A DNA stretch of 64,000 nucleotides. Origin: Rhizobium cauense (lineage in GTDB: Bacteria; Pseudomonadota; Alphaproteobacteria; Rhizobiales; Rhizobiaceae). The notes beneath the pieces are model-generated. The model worked only from the letters and a program-made list of their open reading frames with translations, did not search any database and was not told the origin of the DNA. A program made the position numbers and the translations under genes. Of the stretch, positions 8,019 to 17,117 are shown in pieces (the first letter of the stretch is position 1; every line of letters starts with the position of its first letter). The DNA lies in the NCBI RefSeq assembly GCF_019511525.1, contig NZ_JAEUAT010000004.1:62001-126000 (forward strand), written 5' to 3'.

Positions 8019-9593
8019 TTACACGCTGCGCATACTCTCGAGCAGTGGGCGGATGGCTTTCGGGAGCGTGTGTTGTGGCAGCAGGCTAGCAACCATCCTC
8101 AGCGATAGGAGACCCACCAGGATTGCGACAACCAGGCCAAGGGTCGTTGCTTGCCAGAGCGGCAGGAATTGGAATGCGGCGAAGACGAGCGTCGAAACCG
8201 GCAGATATGCGGCGATCAGCTTCCGATTGGCGGGTGACCAACGAAATTCCGTGAAGCGTCGCGCCACAAAATACATCAGAACGCTGTGCCAAACATACAA
8301 ACCAAAGAAGGCAAAGCCAGCGCCAGCAGCACCAAATGCTGGTACGCACAGCCATGCAAGTCCAACGTGCACTATAGCAGCGGCGACTTCCGACCAGAAG
8401 AAAATCGCCTTCGCGCCCTTAGCAAGAACAATGAATCCGATGGGCCAAGCCACGATCCGCAGCATCATTCCTAGGCAGATCCAGCGCAGAATATCGACCG
8501 CTCCCTGAAAGGCCGATGAGTAGAATAAAGCCATGATGGCGGGTGCTAGCGTCAGCGTCGCGATCAGCCCGGGCCCGGCCAGCAGTATGCTGATTTCGGT
8601 TTGCTCATTAACTAGCCGATTGCATTCTTCATTGTCTTGCGCCACAGCCGTGAGGCGCGGGTAGAAATCGGTGCCCATGGCCTGCAGGATGAAGCCTGCA
8701 TAAAGTCCACCCAGTGACCAAGCGGCTTGATAAAGGCCGGCGGCGTGCAATCCACTCTCTGACGAGACGATAAGGCGGATAGCGTAGGCGCTTCCCATCG
8801 TTAGAAACCCGCTTGCCATGAAGATGATGCCAAGCCTTAACAAGGCACTTGTTTCCTGCAATGCCCGTCGCGTCGAGAGGGACACACGCGGGATCTCGAT
8901 CTTTCGGCTGAACCACCACGAGGTCGCAAAGCTTGCGATCGCCGCAGCAACCAGGGAGATCGCAATTCCAGGCTCTCCGAGGAGGTAAATGATCGGAACT
9001 CCGATCAATACACTGAAAAGACCGCCCAGTACGCTCATCCAGGCGAGGCCGGATATATTGCGCATGCCCTGAACCAGCGCCACTCGTCCTCCTGCCGCTA
9101 CCTGGAAGGCGACGGCCAGTGACAAGACCATTACGCCGAGCGTGTATTGGGAATTTCCGAAGGTCAATTGCGCGACAGGTGCAGACAACATCAGCAAAAG
9201 GGCTGCCCCAGCGACACCCAAGAGTATGGAAACGCGACGTAAAACTGCTGCGACCTCGGCAATTCGCCCGGTTTCCTCTGAACTGACAGCTGCAATCTGG
9301 CGTACACCGCTAGCGCTGATCCCGACTCCTGCCACGGTCTGTGAAATATCAACAATCGAATTGTAAAGAGCCATCACCCCTATGCCCTCGGGCCCAAGGA
9401 GAATAGCCATAGCCTTGTTGCGGACAATGGAGAAGATCACGTTGATGGCCGACGATCCGCCGATAAGCATCGTCGATTTGACTATCTGCACATAGCTCTT
9501 GCTATTGCGGCACGTTCCATTGGGAGAACGTATTGTTGAAGGGCCACTAGTGGGCTCGTCAACGTCATCTTCGTTGTCGAATTTGCTGATCAT
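8019..9593 (-). CDS. Wzx-type polysaccharide flippase (O-antigen translocase family)
   Basis: This 524-residue integral membrane protein consists almost wholly of hydrophobic helices, consistent with the 12-14 of the MATE-like polysaccharide flippases. A polar N-terminus of about 30 residues precedes the first helix. The RNKAMAILLGPEGIGVMALYNS segment near residue 60 is typical of the O-antigen translocase (WzxE-like) branch. It would flip lipid-linked oligosaccharide repeat units from the cytoplasmic to the periplasmic face for Wzy/Wzz-dependent polymerisation. No Wzy polymerase was seen in the window. Its ATG overlaps the stop of the ExoF-like gene (ATGA, 9590-9593), so export and flipping genes form one leftward operon. 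Confidence 0.88.
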   Translation of the reverse strand: MISKFDNEDDVDEPTSGPSTIRSPNGTCRNSKSYVQIVKSTMLIGGSSAINVIFSIVRNKAMAILLGPEGIGVMALYNSIVDISQTVAGVGISASGVRQIAAVSSEETGRIAEVAAVLRRVSILLGVAGAALLLMLSAPVAQLTFGNSQYTLGVMVLSLAVAFQVAAGGRVALVQGMRNISGLAWMSVLGGLFSVLIGVPIIYLLGEPGIAISLVAAAIASFATSWWFSRKIEIPRVSLSTRRALQETSALLRLGIIFMASGFLTMGSAYAIRLIVSSESGLHAAGLYQAAWSLGGLYAGFILQAMGTDFYPRLTAVAQDNEECNRLVNEQTEISILLAGPGLIATLTLAPAIMALFYSSAFQGAVDILRWICLGMMLRIVAWPIGFIVLAKGAKAIFFWSEVAAAIVHVGLAWLCVPAFGAAGAGFAFFGLYVWHSVLMYFVARRFTEFRWSPANRKLIAAYLPVSTLVFAAFQFLPLWQATTLGLVVAILVGLLSLRMVASLLPQHTLPKAIRPLLESMRSV

Positions 9594-10885
9594 TGGCTAT
9601 TTTTGTCTGCAGTCGCGTCGGTCGCCTTCGGGGAGGTCGATGCGCTTCGGACAACTTTAAGGACGTCTCCGGGCATCATTGTCGTTGTTTCATACGCGAC
9701 AATTTCATTGCTTTTCCCAGCGGTAGTCCTGACTATACGAAATTGTAGCTTCGCTTCTTCGTCTGATTTTTGGGCGTCGCCGGACGATAAGCTTTCCATA
9801 AGGACCTTCTGGCTAGTTTCTTTTTTTAACCTCAACTGTTCAGCGTTTGCACGCTCAGCCTGCAGTTCCGAAGCAACTTGAGTCCGTCTCTTGTCTTGTA
9901 GACCTTCGAGGTCACGCGTCGCCTGACTAATGTTCTGGCGAGCCCGCATGATTGCGACCGTGAGATCAAGTCGATCATTTTGATAGCCCCTCATCATACG
10001 CTCGACCTCCGCCTGTCGCGCTGGAACAGCGGCTCCCCGCGCAATTAGGGCGATTGTGCTGTCAAGTTGCTGCTGCACGGAGACGATGTTGGCATCGGTG
10101 CCCTTTATCTTTTCCTGCAACACATCGATCTCTTCGGCCATAAGATCACGTAGGCCTGACAGCGATTTCGCTTGCCTCGCCAGTTCATTTGCTCTGGCGG
10201 CGAATATTGCCTCTTCCTGCTTGTAAATAGCTGCAGCTAAGGGATTCAAGTTCTCGTTCTCTTGGCGCGAGTGGAAAGTCGTCTCACCGGCCATCTCCGC
10301 TTCGAGGCGCTCGATCTTTGCAGCATTGCGGATCGTGGAGTCGTCGATTTCCTTCAAACCACCAACCATCTTGGTGATGTCCAGTGAGCTTTGCATTCCC
10401 GCCGCAGCACGTACTTGGCCCCCTCCCATTGCAAGGGCCTGCAGGACGGTGATGTCGTTGTGAAACTCGTACTCACCAGGATTCGTGACGTCTCCTACGA
10501 CGTAGATTGGGGGGTACTTGAGGATTTCGACTGTGGCGGCCGGCTCATCAACCAGTCCGATCTTTTCCTTCAGCATCTTTGCGACTGATGATGCCAGCGC
10601 TGCCTCATCCATGTTGTCGATGGAGACAGGTCCTAGAAGAGGAACCGAAATAGTGCCCATGTTCGAGACGGTGTACTCGCCTCCGACTGTAGCCCATTGC
10701 TCGTAAGTCCCCTTGGTCGGGATCCACTGCACAAGTGTTAGTCGGATCTTGGTGTTTGGAAGAAGGGGAGCGCTGAAAGCTGCACTGACGCTGAGAAAAG
10801 CCAGCCCAGCAAATGCTGCGGCGGATAGCTGTGCTAGCCGCCGCAGAATAATTCTTAATCTCATCCTCAATATAAATTGATGCAT
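9590..10885 (-). CDS. ExoF-like polysaccharide export protein (OPX family)
   Basis: This 431-residue exported protein has a signal-like N-terminus (hydrophobic residues about 14-40, ending SAAFSA). A polysaccharide-export domain follows (about 45-120), including GGEYTVSNMGTISVPLLG, and a SLBB-like segment with IYVVGDVTNPGEYEF near 128-142. A long charged region at roughly 195-370 looks coiled-coil, as in ExoF of rhizobia. The family forms or gates the outer-membrane/periplasmic part of the Wzx/Wzy export path. There is no lipobox, as usual for ExoF compared with Wza. It lies divergent from the chain-length protein and upstream of the flippase; ATG 10864 is a less likely start. Confidence 0.85.
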   Translation of the reverse strand: MHQFILRMRLRIILRRLAQLSAAAFAGLAFLSVSAAFSAPLLPNTKIRLTLVQWIPTKGTYEQWATVGGEYTVSNMGTISVPLLGPVSIDNMDEAALASSVAKMLKEKIGLVDEPAATVEILKYPPIYVVGDVTNPGEYEFHNDITVLQALAMGGGQVRAAAGMQSSLDITKMVGGLKEIDDSTIRNAAKIERLEAEMAGETTFHSRQENENLNPLAAAIYKQEEAIFAARANELARQAKSLSGLRDLMAEEIDVLQEKIKGTDANIVSVQQQLDSTIALIARGAAVPARQAEVERMMRGYQNDRLDLTVAIMRARQNISQATRDLEGLQDKRRTQVASELQAERANAEQLRLKKETSQKVLMESLSSGDAQKSDEEAKLQFRIVRTTAGKSNEIVAYETTTMMPGDVLKVVRSASTSPKATDATADKNSQ

Positions 10886-11234
10886 TAGCAGGGGTCCGGA
10901 ACTGTTAATGCGAACTAGAAATATAAAATGGGGTCATGGCCGCAATTTATACATTCTAATATTCGCCATTGCTTTAATGATACATTGGGCCGCTGCGTCA
11001 ATGCAATAGAGTGGCGCCTCAGCAAAAATGATTAGCATCTGAGAGACGTGACGGGCAGGGCGGCGCCTCTTGGCTAGAAGATACGGGAAGGCCCAAACCA
11101 AATACTAGTCAAATGTACTAGGAGCCATCGGACAGGCACCCACTATCGATCAACTATCGTGGTTCCCGAAACTGGTCGAAGATGTCATCTCCACAGTAGG
11201 CCGCTCTCGTTTCTTTTGTTCGGATGACTTCGTG
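10886..11234. promoter_or_regulatory. Divergent promoter region between export and chain-length genes
   Basis: This 349-bp region contains no protein-like frame. Its left half (10915-10990) is AT-rich with A/T blocks suitable for promoters, and a repeated ATACATT occurs at about 10948 and 10980. It must hold promoters for the leftward exoF-wzx unit and the rightward wzz-kinase unit. No clear operator was identified. Confidence 0.4.
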
Positions 11235-12689
11235 ATGGGTGACATTGATGTCCGTTTTTATCTTTCAATTTTGCTGCGGAGATTGCCGTTAATTTTAGCA
11301 TGCGTGGTTGTGACGACGGCCATCGCTACTGCTGTCGCTCTCCTCCTACCGCGTAGCTATCAATCCACCGCGAAAATCCTCGTAGAGGCGCCTCAGATAC
11401 CTGTTAATCTTGTGCGGTCGACAGTGCCAACAAGTTCATTGGGCCAACTGCAGATCATCCAACAACAGCTGACGACACGAGACAATCTCGTAAAGCTTGC
11501 GAGCAAGCTCGAAATTTATGCAGATGAAAAAGAGAAGCCGCCGATCGAACATGTAGTGAGGGACCTACGCTCACGACTCATTTTTGAGGAAACAGAACTG
11601 AGTGGCGGGGACGGTGCATCGGTGTTCACCGTTGGGTTCGAGGCGGGCACTCCGGCATTGGCAGCAAAGGTTGCAAATGAACTTGCGACATCGATTTTGA
11701 ACAGCAACCAGAAACAACGAACAGATAGAGCAGGAGATACGCTCGAATTTTTCAACGAGGAGGTAAAGAGACTTGACAGTGACCTCGGTCGAATTGAAGG
11801 GGATCTCTTGAAATTCAAAAACGACAATCGGGATACCCTCCCTGAGAGTCTCGAGTTTCGCCGGACTCAACAAAGCACTCTACAGGAACGTCTGATATCG
11901 CTCGAACGTGAGCAATCGGATCTTCGCACGAGGCGAAGTCTTCTGGTCGAGACTTATATGGTTACGGGCAAATATCCGACAGGCGAGCCTCTTACTGCGG
12001 ATCAGCAGATGCTTTTGGACCTGAACAAAGCCCTTGCCGACCAGCTCTCCGTTTTTTCCGAAACGAGCCCCAACATCATCGCGTTACGAGCGCGAATTGC
12101 CGCCCTGCGCGGAAATGTCGTTCCAAAGAAGCAAGAGGGTGTCGATACCAAGGCGCAAACCGGACTTGATCTTCAGCTGTCCGACGTTGACCGGCGGATA
12201 GCCGCGATCGATAAGGAGCAAGGTCAGATAACCGCGAAGATTGCTTCACTCACTCAGTCGATCAGCGCCACGCCTGCCACCGACATCCGTCTAAACGCGC
12301 TTGAACGAACGCTCGCGAACACACAGACACAATACAACACGGCAATCGCCAAACGAGCCGAAGCATCGTTAGGTCAACAGATAGAAGCACGCTCGGATGG
12401 CGGCCGGTTTTCATTGTTGGAGGCGGCCACAGAACCGCAATCACCGTTGCGATCGCGGCGGCGAATGATCGTGCTCGCGGGCTTCATGGCCGGTGTTGCA
12501 ATCAGTTTCGCGATCATCGCCTTGCTTGAAATCCTGAACAAAACAATCCGTCGTCCGACCGAGTTGGTCCAGATGCTCCAGGCGCAACCGTTGGCGGTTA
12601 TCCCGTTCATCAACACCCCCTATGAAGCAAGAACACCTCCACTGAAACGAAGGATCAATAGCGTCAAGCGAGTACTCAGCTTTCGGTAG
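11235..12689 (+). CDS. Wzz/GumC-type chain-length determinant, ExoP N-terminal-like
   Basis: This 484-residue inner-membrane protein has a transmembrane helix near residues 18-38 and a second near 412-432, flanking a large periplasmic domain rich in charged coiled coil (about 165-300 and 320-390). The Wzz signature is seen at the N-terminus (DVRFYLSILLRR) and PQSPLRSRRR precedes the second helix. It sets polysaccharide chain length together with a tyrosine kinase. In classical ExoP the kinase is fused to the C-terminus; here the protein stops about 45 residues after the second helix and the kinase is a separate downstream gene. ATG 11235 follows an in-frame GTG at 11232, and either could be used. 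Confidence 0.87.
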   Translation: MGDIDVRFYLSILLRRLPLILACVVVTTAIATAVALLLPRSYQSTAKILVEAPQIPVNLVRSTVPTSSLGQLQIIQQQLTTRDNLVKLASKLEIYADEKEKPPIEHVVRDLRSRLIFEETELSGGDGASVFTVGFEAGTPALAAKVANELATSILNSNQKQRTDRAGDTLEFFNEEVKRLDSDLGRIEGDLLKFKNDNRDTLPESLEFRRTQQSTLQERLISLEREQSDLRTRRSLLVETYMVTGKYPTGEPLTADQQMLLDLNKALADQLSVFSETSPNIIALRARIAALRGNVVPKKQEGVDTKAQTGLDLQLSDVDRRIAAIDKEQGQITAKIASLTQSISATPATDIRLNALERTLANTQTQYNTAIAKRAEASLGQQIEARSDGGRFSLLEAATEPQSPLRSRRRMIVLAGFMAGVAISFAIIALLEILNKTIRRPTELVQMLQAQPLAVIPFINTPYEARTPPLKRRINSVKRVLSFR

Positions 12690-12768
12690 AATATGTCAAC
12701 GCCGGACCGTGGGCTGAAAAAGTGAACCCGAATAGCGTCAGGCTTCGACGCAGTGTTAAGGACCTGTA

Positions 12769-13560
12769 ATGGAATCTGTAGGTAGATCGTCGCGTAGTAG
12801 AGGGGTTGTCGAACTCGACGATCGGGGCCCGACCTTGCCGGAAACACTGGAGATTGTGAGAGGGACGTGGGAAGGGTTATCCCCACTTGCCATCGACAAC
12901 GATGCGGCAGCCAATAATCGCATTGTCACTTTGAACCGATCATCACCGGCCCATGCTGCATTTGACATGATGCGGACGAAGCTGCTCCGCCTCCTCAGGG
13001 AAAATCACTGGACTTCGGTTGCCATTACCTCCCCGACCGCGGCATGCGGCAAGACTTGCATTGCCCTCAATCTTGCCTTCAGCTTGGCCAACCAGAGGGA
13101 TTGTCGAACGGCACTTGTTGATCTCGACCTACGGCGACCGCAGATCGGGAAGGCTCTTGCGATAAAGAAGCCAGGTGCGATGGAGAGTTTCCTGAAAGGC
13201 GAGGCTGGCCTGCGCGAGACCTTTTTTCGGTACGGAGATAACCTGGCGATCGCACCAAATCGGCAAGCTGTCCAGTTCTCGGCCGAACTTCTTCAAAGTG
13301 CCTCGGCAGCCCAGGCCATCCAAACTATGCGTCAGGAGATAAAGCCGGATGTCATTTTATATGATTTGCCTCCTATGCTGTCGACCGATGACGTGCTTGC
13401 GTTCCTGCCGAATGTCGATGGTGTCATCCTCGTTGCCGCGTCCGATCAAAGTACAATGAGTGAGGTCGATATCTGCGAACAGAGCCTGCGTGAGAGAACG
13501 AATGTGCTTGGTGTTGTCCTCAACAAAAGCCAATATAGCCAGGAACAGTACGGCTACTGA
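12769..13560 (+). CDS. CpsD/CapB-type tyrosine autokinase (BY-kinase)
   Basis: This 263-residue cytoplasmic P-loop protein would phosphorylate itself on C-terminal tyrosines and control the Wzz partner encoded just upstream. Walker A is SPTAACGKT (88-96, Lys95), Walker A' is ALVDLDLRR (115-123) and Walker B is ILYDLPP near 205. The first glycine of the canonical P-loop is replaced, as in other SPTxGCGKT-type members. The tail has only three tyrosines (256, 261, 263), fewer than the clusters of Wzc. About 50 N-terminal residues are poorly conserved. The gene is 79 bp downstream of wzz in the same direction and convergent with the next gene. Confidence 0.85.
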   Translation: MESVGRSSRSRGVVELDDRGPTLPETLEIVRGTWEGLSPLAIDNDAAANNRIVTLNRSSPAHAAFDMMRTKLLRLLRENHWTSVAITSPTAACGKTCIALNLAFSLANQRDCRTALVDLDLRRPQIGKALAIKKPGAMESFLKGEAGLRETFFRYGDNLAIAPNRQAVQFSAELLQSASAAQAIQTMRQEIKPDVILYDLPPMLSTDDVLAFLPNVDGVILVAASDQSTMSEVDICEQSLRERTNVLGVVLNKSQYSQEQYGY

Positions 13561-13617
13561 CTGACGTCCTGCGTTTGCAGCCTAAACGACGCTTCGTGCC
13601 GAAACGTCGTGCCTGCT

Positions 13618-15639
13618 TCAGTCACCTGTGAAATTGGCGGGCTCGGCCAGATCCATTGCTGCAAGCTCGCTGAGCTTTACGGCAATCTCCGCCAACCCTC
13701 GCGCTTCGGCATAGTGCATCAAGCCACCACGCCAACGGGGGTATCCGTATCCATGGATTTCCACGAGGTCGATGTCTTCCGCCCGCAATGCGACCTTCTC
13801 TTGCAGGATTTTTGTCGCCTCATTGACCATTGGCAAGATAATGCAGTCGATGATCCCTGATTCATCCCACTGGCGTTGCGGTGTCCGTCCAGCTTCTTCA
13901 GCGATAATGCCAGCGACGACTTTCGAGGGCTGTGGACTGCGATCGCCTTTTGCATAGTCGTACCACCCACCACCGCTTTTTTGGCCAAACCGTTCCAATG
14001 CGCAGAGACGTTCCGCGATGGGGGCGAAGGGGGTTTCACCGCGTGCCCGCGCCGCCCGGCGCTGGAATCCCGCGATATCGAGCCCGCCGAGATCCTGAGC
14101 CTCGAACGGGCCCATTGGCAGACCAAAGGCGCGCATGGCCGTATCGACGGCCTGCGGTGTCGCGCCCGAAAGCAGCAGTCGCTCAGCCTGGGCGCGTGTG
14201 GTCTTGAGGATACGATTGCCGATAAAGCCGTCGCAGATGCCGGCACGCACGGGGACCTTGCCGAGCATCCGCGCAAGGGCAAAGCCCGTTGCAAGGGTCG
14301 CGGGCGCGGTCTGGGCGGTGGGAACGATCTCCAGCAGCTTCATGACATGGGCCGGACTGAAGAAGTGCAGCCCGAGGAAGCGTTCGGGATGCCTGATATT
14401 ACCCGCTATCTGCTCTGGATCGAGGTATGAGGTATTGGTCGCCAGGACAGCATCGAGGCGGCAGACCGCAGAGAGCTTGTCGAAGACTTCGCGCTTCACC
14501 TCGAGATCCTCAAAGACCGCTTCTATGACTAGGTCAACCCCCGCCAGGCGGCTGTAGTCTATCGTATCGGTTACGCCAGACAGCCGTTCAGCCGCGGTCT
14601 CCGCGGTGATTTTTCCGCGCTTGACCGCGCCTTCGAAGATTGATCGCAGATTGGAGAGACCGCGCTCGAGCGCAACTTCATCGCGCTCAACGAGCGTGAC
14701 TGGAAGCCCCGCATCGCGAAGGGCCGCCGCAATGCCTGCCCCCATTGTGCCGCCGCCGATAACCGCGGCGGAACGGATCGCCCGGGGCTCGACGCCGGTG
14801 AGTTCCGGGGGCCTTGGTGCTGCGCGCTCTGCAAAAAACACGTGACGCAAGGCCGCCGCCTGAGATGAACCGCGCAACTCCAGAAATGTCTGGCGCTCGA
14901 ATGCAATCGCGCCTTCGAAGTCAGCCTCGGCCGCCTTGCGCACGCAAGCCAATGCACGAAGCGGCGCATCCTCGCGCTTGGCACGGCTGGCGACGGCTCT
15001 CCGGGTTGTCTCCCAGAACGTCTCGTCCACTGTGGGCACCCCACGTTGGCTAAGGGGGAGCGGTAGGGATTGATCAAGCGCGGCGTGAGCAAAGTCGATT
15101 GCGCCTTTTTCCAGGTCCCCCTCGACGATCGCATCGATCAAGCCTTGCGAGCGGGCCTTGGGCGCAGCGACCGGCGTACCGGTCGTCACCATTTCGGCGG
15201 CCAATGCCGGACCGACCAGCCGCGGCAGTCGGACTGTCCCGCCTGCGCCGGGAACGATACCGAGCCGGACCTCAGGCAAGCCAACGCTCGCTGACGGTAC
15301 AGCCACGCGGAAACGGCAGCCGAGCGCCACTTCGAAACCACCGCCGAGAGCGCTGCCATGAATTGCCGCGACCCATGGCTTGGCAGCCGTCTCGATGCGC
15401 GCCACCAGATCGGGCAGGTGAGGGGGTATCGGCGGCTTGCCGAACTCGTTGACATCGGCACCGGCGATGAATGTCCGTCCCTCACATATCAGAATGACCG
15501 CTCGTACCGACGGATCGGCATCCAGCGCCTCGGCCGCATTCCACAGATCCTGCCGCAGGGCATGCGAAAGTGCGTTGACGGGCGGATTGTCGATGGTGAC
15601 GACGGCGATATCGCCGGTGCGTTCAATGCTCACGGTCAT
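13618..15639 (-). CDS. Fused enoyl-CoA hydratase / 3-hydroxyacyl-CoA dehydrogenase (FadJ-like)
   Basis: This 673-residue multifunctional beta-oxidation protein has an N-terminal crotonase domain (about 1-190, oxyanion segments FIAGADVNEF and GSALGGGFEVAL). A NAD-binding domain starts at VIGGGTMGAGIAAAL near 290, followed by C-terminal 3HCDH domains (FFSPAHVMKLLEIV near 430). In the phenylacetate pathway the two steps after ring cleavage, hydration of 2,3-dehydroadipyl-CoA and oxidation of 3-hydroxyadipyl-CoA, are normally done by PaaF and PaaH. No separate paaF or paaH is present here, so this fusion probably does both. The start at 15639 is chosen because the upstream extension overlaps livF. 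Only 4 bp separate it from livF, so it is the last gene of the paaN-liv unit. Confidence 0.85.
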   Translation of the reverse strand: MTVSIERTGDIAVVTIDNPPVNALSHALRQDLWNAAEALDADPSVRAVILICEGRTFIAGADVNEFGKPPIPPHLPDLVARIETAAKPWVAAIHGSALGGGFEVALGCRFRVAVPSASVGLPEVRLGIVPGAGGTVRLPRLVGPALAAEMVTTGTPVAAPKARSQGLIDAIVEGDLEKGAIDFAHAALDQSLPLPLSQRGVPTVDETFWETTRRAVASRAKREDAPLRALACVRKAAEADFEGAIAFERQTFLELRGSSQAAALRHVFFAERAAPRPPELTGVEPRAIRSAAVIGGGTMGAGIAAALRDAGLPVTLVERDEVALERGLSNLRSIFEGAVKRGKITAETAAERLSGVTDTIDYSRLAGVDLVIEAVFEDLEVKREVFDKLSAVCRLDAVLATNTSYLDPEQIAGNIRHPERFLGLHFFSPAHVMKLLEIVPTAQTAPATLATGFALARMLGKVPVRAGICDGFIGNRILKTTRAQAERLLLSGATPQAVDTAMRAFGLPMGPFEAQDLGGLDIAGFQRRAARARGETPFAPIAERLCALERFGQKSGGGWYDYAKGDRSPQPSKVVAGIIAEEAGRTPQRQWDESGIIDCIILPMVNEATKILQEKVALRAEDIDLVEIHGYGYPRWRGGLMHYAEARGLAEIAVKLSELAAMDLAEPANFTGD

Positions 15640-15643
15640 GGCG

Positions 15644-16345
15644 TCAGATTCCCAGGTAGGCTTCGCGAATTCGTTCGTCGGCAATCAGATCCTGCGCTGG
15701 TCCCGACATTGTAATACGGCCGGTCTCCATCACATAGCCGCGGTCTGCGATCGACAACGCCCCAAAGGCGTTCTGTTCAACGAGCAGTACAGTGACGTCA
15801 AGCGCGCGAAGGCCTTTGACCACTTCAAAGATCTGGGCGACTAAGATCGGAGCCAGCCCCATGCTCGGTTCGTCGAGAAGCAGGCAGGAAGGACGTGCCA
15901 TCAGCGCGCGTGCGATTGCAAGCATCTGCTGCTGGCCGCCTGAAAGGCCACCGGCCGCCAGGTTTCGTTTCTCCCGAAGCACCGGAAACATGGTGAACGC
16001 CTCGTCCATGTCACGGTCGACCTTGTCGTCCGAGAACAGAAACGCTCCGAGGCGGAGGTTTTCCTCGACAGTGAGATTTGTGAAGATCTGCCGGCCCTCC
16101 GGCGATTGCGATAGACCGAGCGCCGGCCGACGGTAGGCAGGAACAGTGTTCAAGGCTTCTCCCCGGAACACAATGGAACCCGCTGAGACCGGCTGAATGC
16201 CGGACAGACACCGCAGGAGTGTCGTCTTGCCAGCGCCGTTCGCGCCGACGACAGTAACGATCTCCCCTGACCCGACCTCAAGATTGATGCCATGCAGTAC
16301 CTCGATGCGGCCATAGCGCGACCGCAGCCCTTCAACCGTCAACAT
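15644..16345 (-). CDS. livF: Branched-chain/aromatic-acid ABC transporter ATPase LivF
   Basis: This 233-residue ATPase belongs to the LivF group. Walker A is GANGAGKTT (near 36-44), the signature is LSGGQQQMLAIARAL and Walker B is CLLLDEPSMGL. The LivF hallmark SPEGRQIFTNLTVEENL is present. It powers uptake through LivH and LivM together with LivG. Although the family is named for branched-chain amino acids, genes of this type placed inside aromatic-acid clusters often import the aromatic substrate, so phenylacetate or a related acid is the likely cargo; this is inference. The chosen ATG at 16345 overlaps livG by 14 bp. Confidence 0.9.
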   Translation of the reverse strand: MLTVEGLRSRYGRIEVLHGINLEVGSGEIVTVVGANGAGKTTLLRCLSGIQPVSAGSIVFRGEALNTVPAYRRPALGLSQSPEGRQIFTNLTVEENLRLGAFLFSDDKVDRDMDEAFTMFPVLREKRNLAAGGLSGGQQQMLAIARALMARPSCLLLDEPSMGLAPILVAQIFEVVKGLRALDVTVLLVEQNAFGALSIADRGYVMETGRITMSGPAQDLIADERIREAYLGI

Positions 16346-17117
16346 TGGCTGCCTCCACACCTTGCGCCCCAAGATAGGCTTCGATGACCCGCGGATTGCG
16401 TGAGACCAACGCTGGTTCACCTTCCGCGATCTTTTCTCCGTGGTCGAGGACGACGATGTGGTTGGAGATCCGCATGACCATCTTCATGTCGTGCTCCACG
16501 AGAAGAATGGAGACGCCCTGAGCAGCGACCTCGACTATCAGGTGATCGATTTCTTCCGTCTCCACTGCATTGCAGCCGGCAGCCGGTTCATCGAGAAGAA
16601 GGATGCGCGGCTGCAGCGCAAGCGCTCGTGCTATCTCAAGCCGCTTCAGTGCGCCGTAAGAAAGCGACCCAGCGGTCCGCTGAGCAGCCTGGGCGAGACC
16701 GACACGTTCCAGAAGTTCATGAGCGCCAGCCTCGGACACCTGACTGCGGCGCCGTGACGAGGGCAGCGAAAAGAGGTCGGCCAGGATAGAACCTCGCTCA
16801 TGCAGATGGTGTCCGACGGTCACGTTCTCGAGAACGGTCATGGCCTGGAAGATCTGCAGGTTCTGGAAGGTGCGCGACAGCCCGCGTTCGGCGAGCAGAT
16901 GCGGGCCAAGACCGGTAACATCCTCGCCAGCAAGCAGAATGCGGCCCCGACCGGGCAGATAGACGCCGGAGATCATGTTGAACAGTGTCGTCTTGCCGGC
17001 GCCGTTTGGACCAATCACCGAGACGATCTCACCGGCTTTTACGGAAAAGCTAACGTCATTGACCGCCCGCAATCCGCCAAAATCAATCCCGAGACCCTCG
17101 ACTTGAAGCAGGCTCAT
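16332..17117 (-). CDS. livG: ABC transporter ATPase LivG
   Basis: This 261-residue LivG-type ATPase has Walker A GPNGAGKTT (about 36-44), the LivG marker GLSRTFQNLQIFQAMTVLENV, the signature region SLSYGALKRLEIARAL and Walker B ILLLDEPAAG. The usual GQQ of the signature is GAL here, a mild change in a region that varies in the family. It ends with the LivG C-terminal helix (VIEAYLG). It pairs with LivF. Its ATG overlaps the stop of livM (ATGA, 17114-17117). Confidence 0.9.
   Translation of the reverse strand: MSLLQVEGLGIDFGGLRAVNDVSFSVKAGEIVSVIGPNGAGKTTLFNMISGVYLPGRGRILLAGEDVTGLGPHLLAERGLSRTFQNLQIFQAMTVLENVTVGHHLHERGSILADLFSLPSSRRRSQVSEAGAHELLERVGLAQAAQRTAGSLSYGALKRLEIARALALQPRILLLDEPAAGCNAVETEEIDHLIVEVAAQGVSILLVEHDMKMVMRISNHIVVLDHGEKIAEGEPALVSRNPRVIEAYLGAQGVEAANVDG

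Noticed and set aside
13586..13610. ACGACG/CGTCGT inverted repeat between convergent genes as a terminator
   Set aside because: Only six base pairs with a 13-base loop and no T-run; too weak to call.
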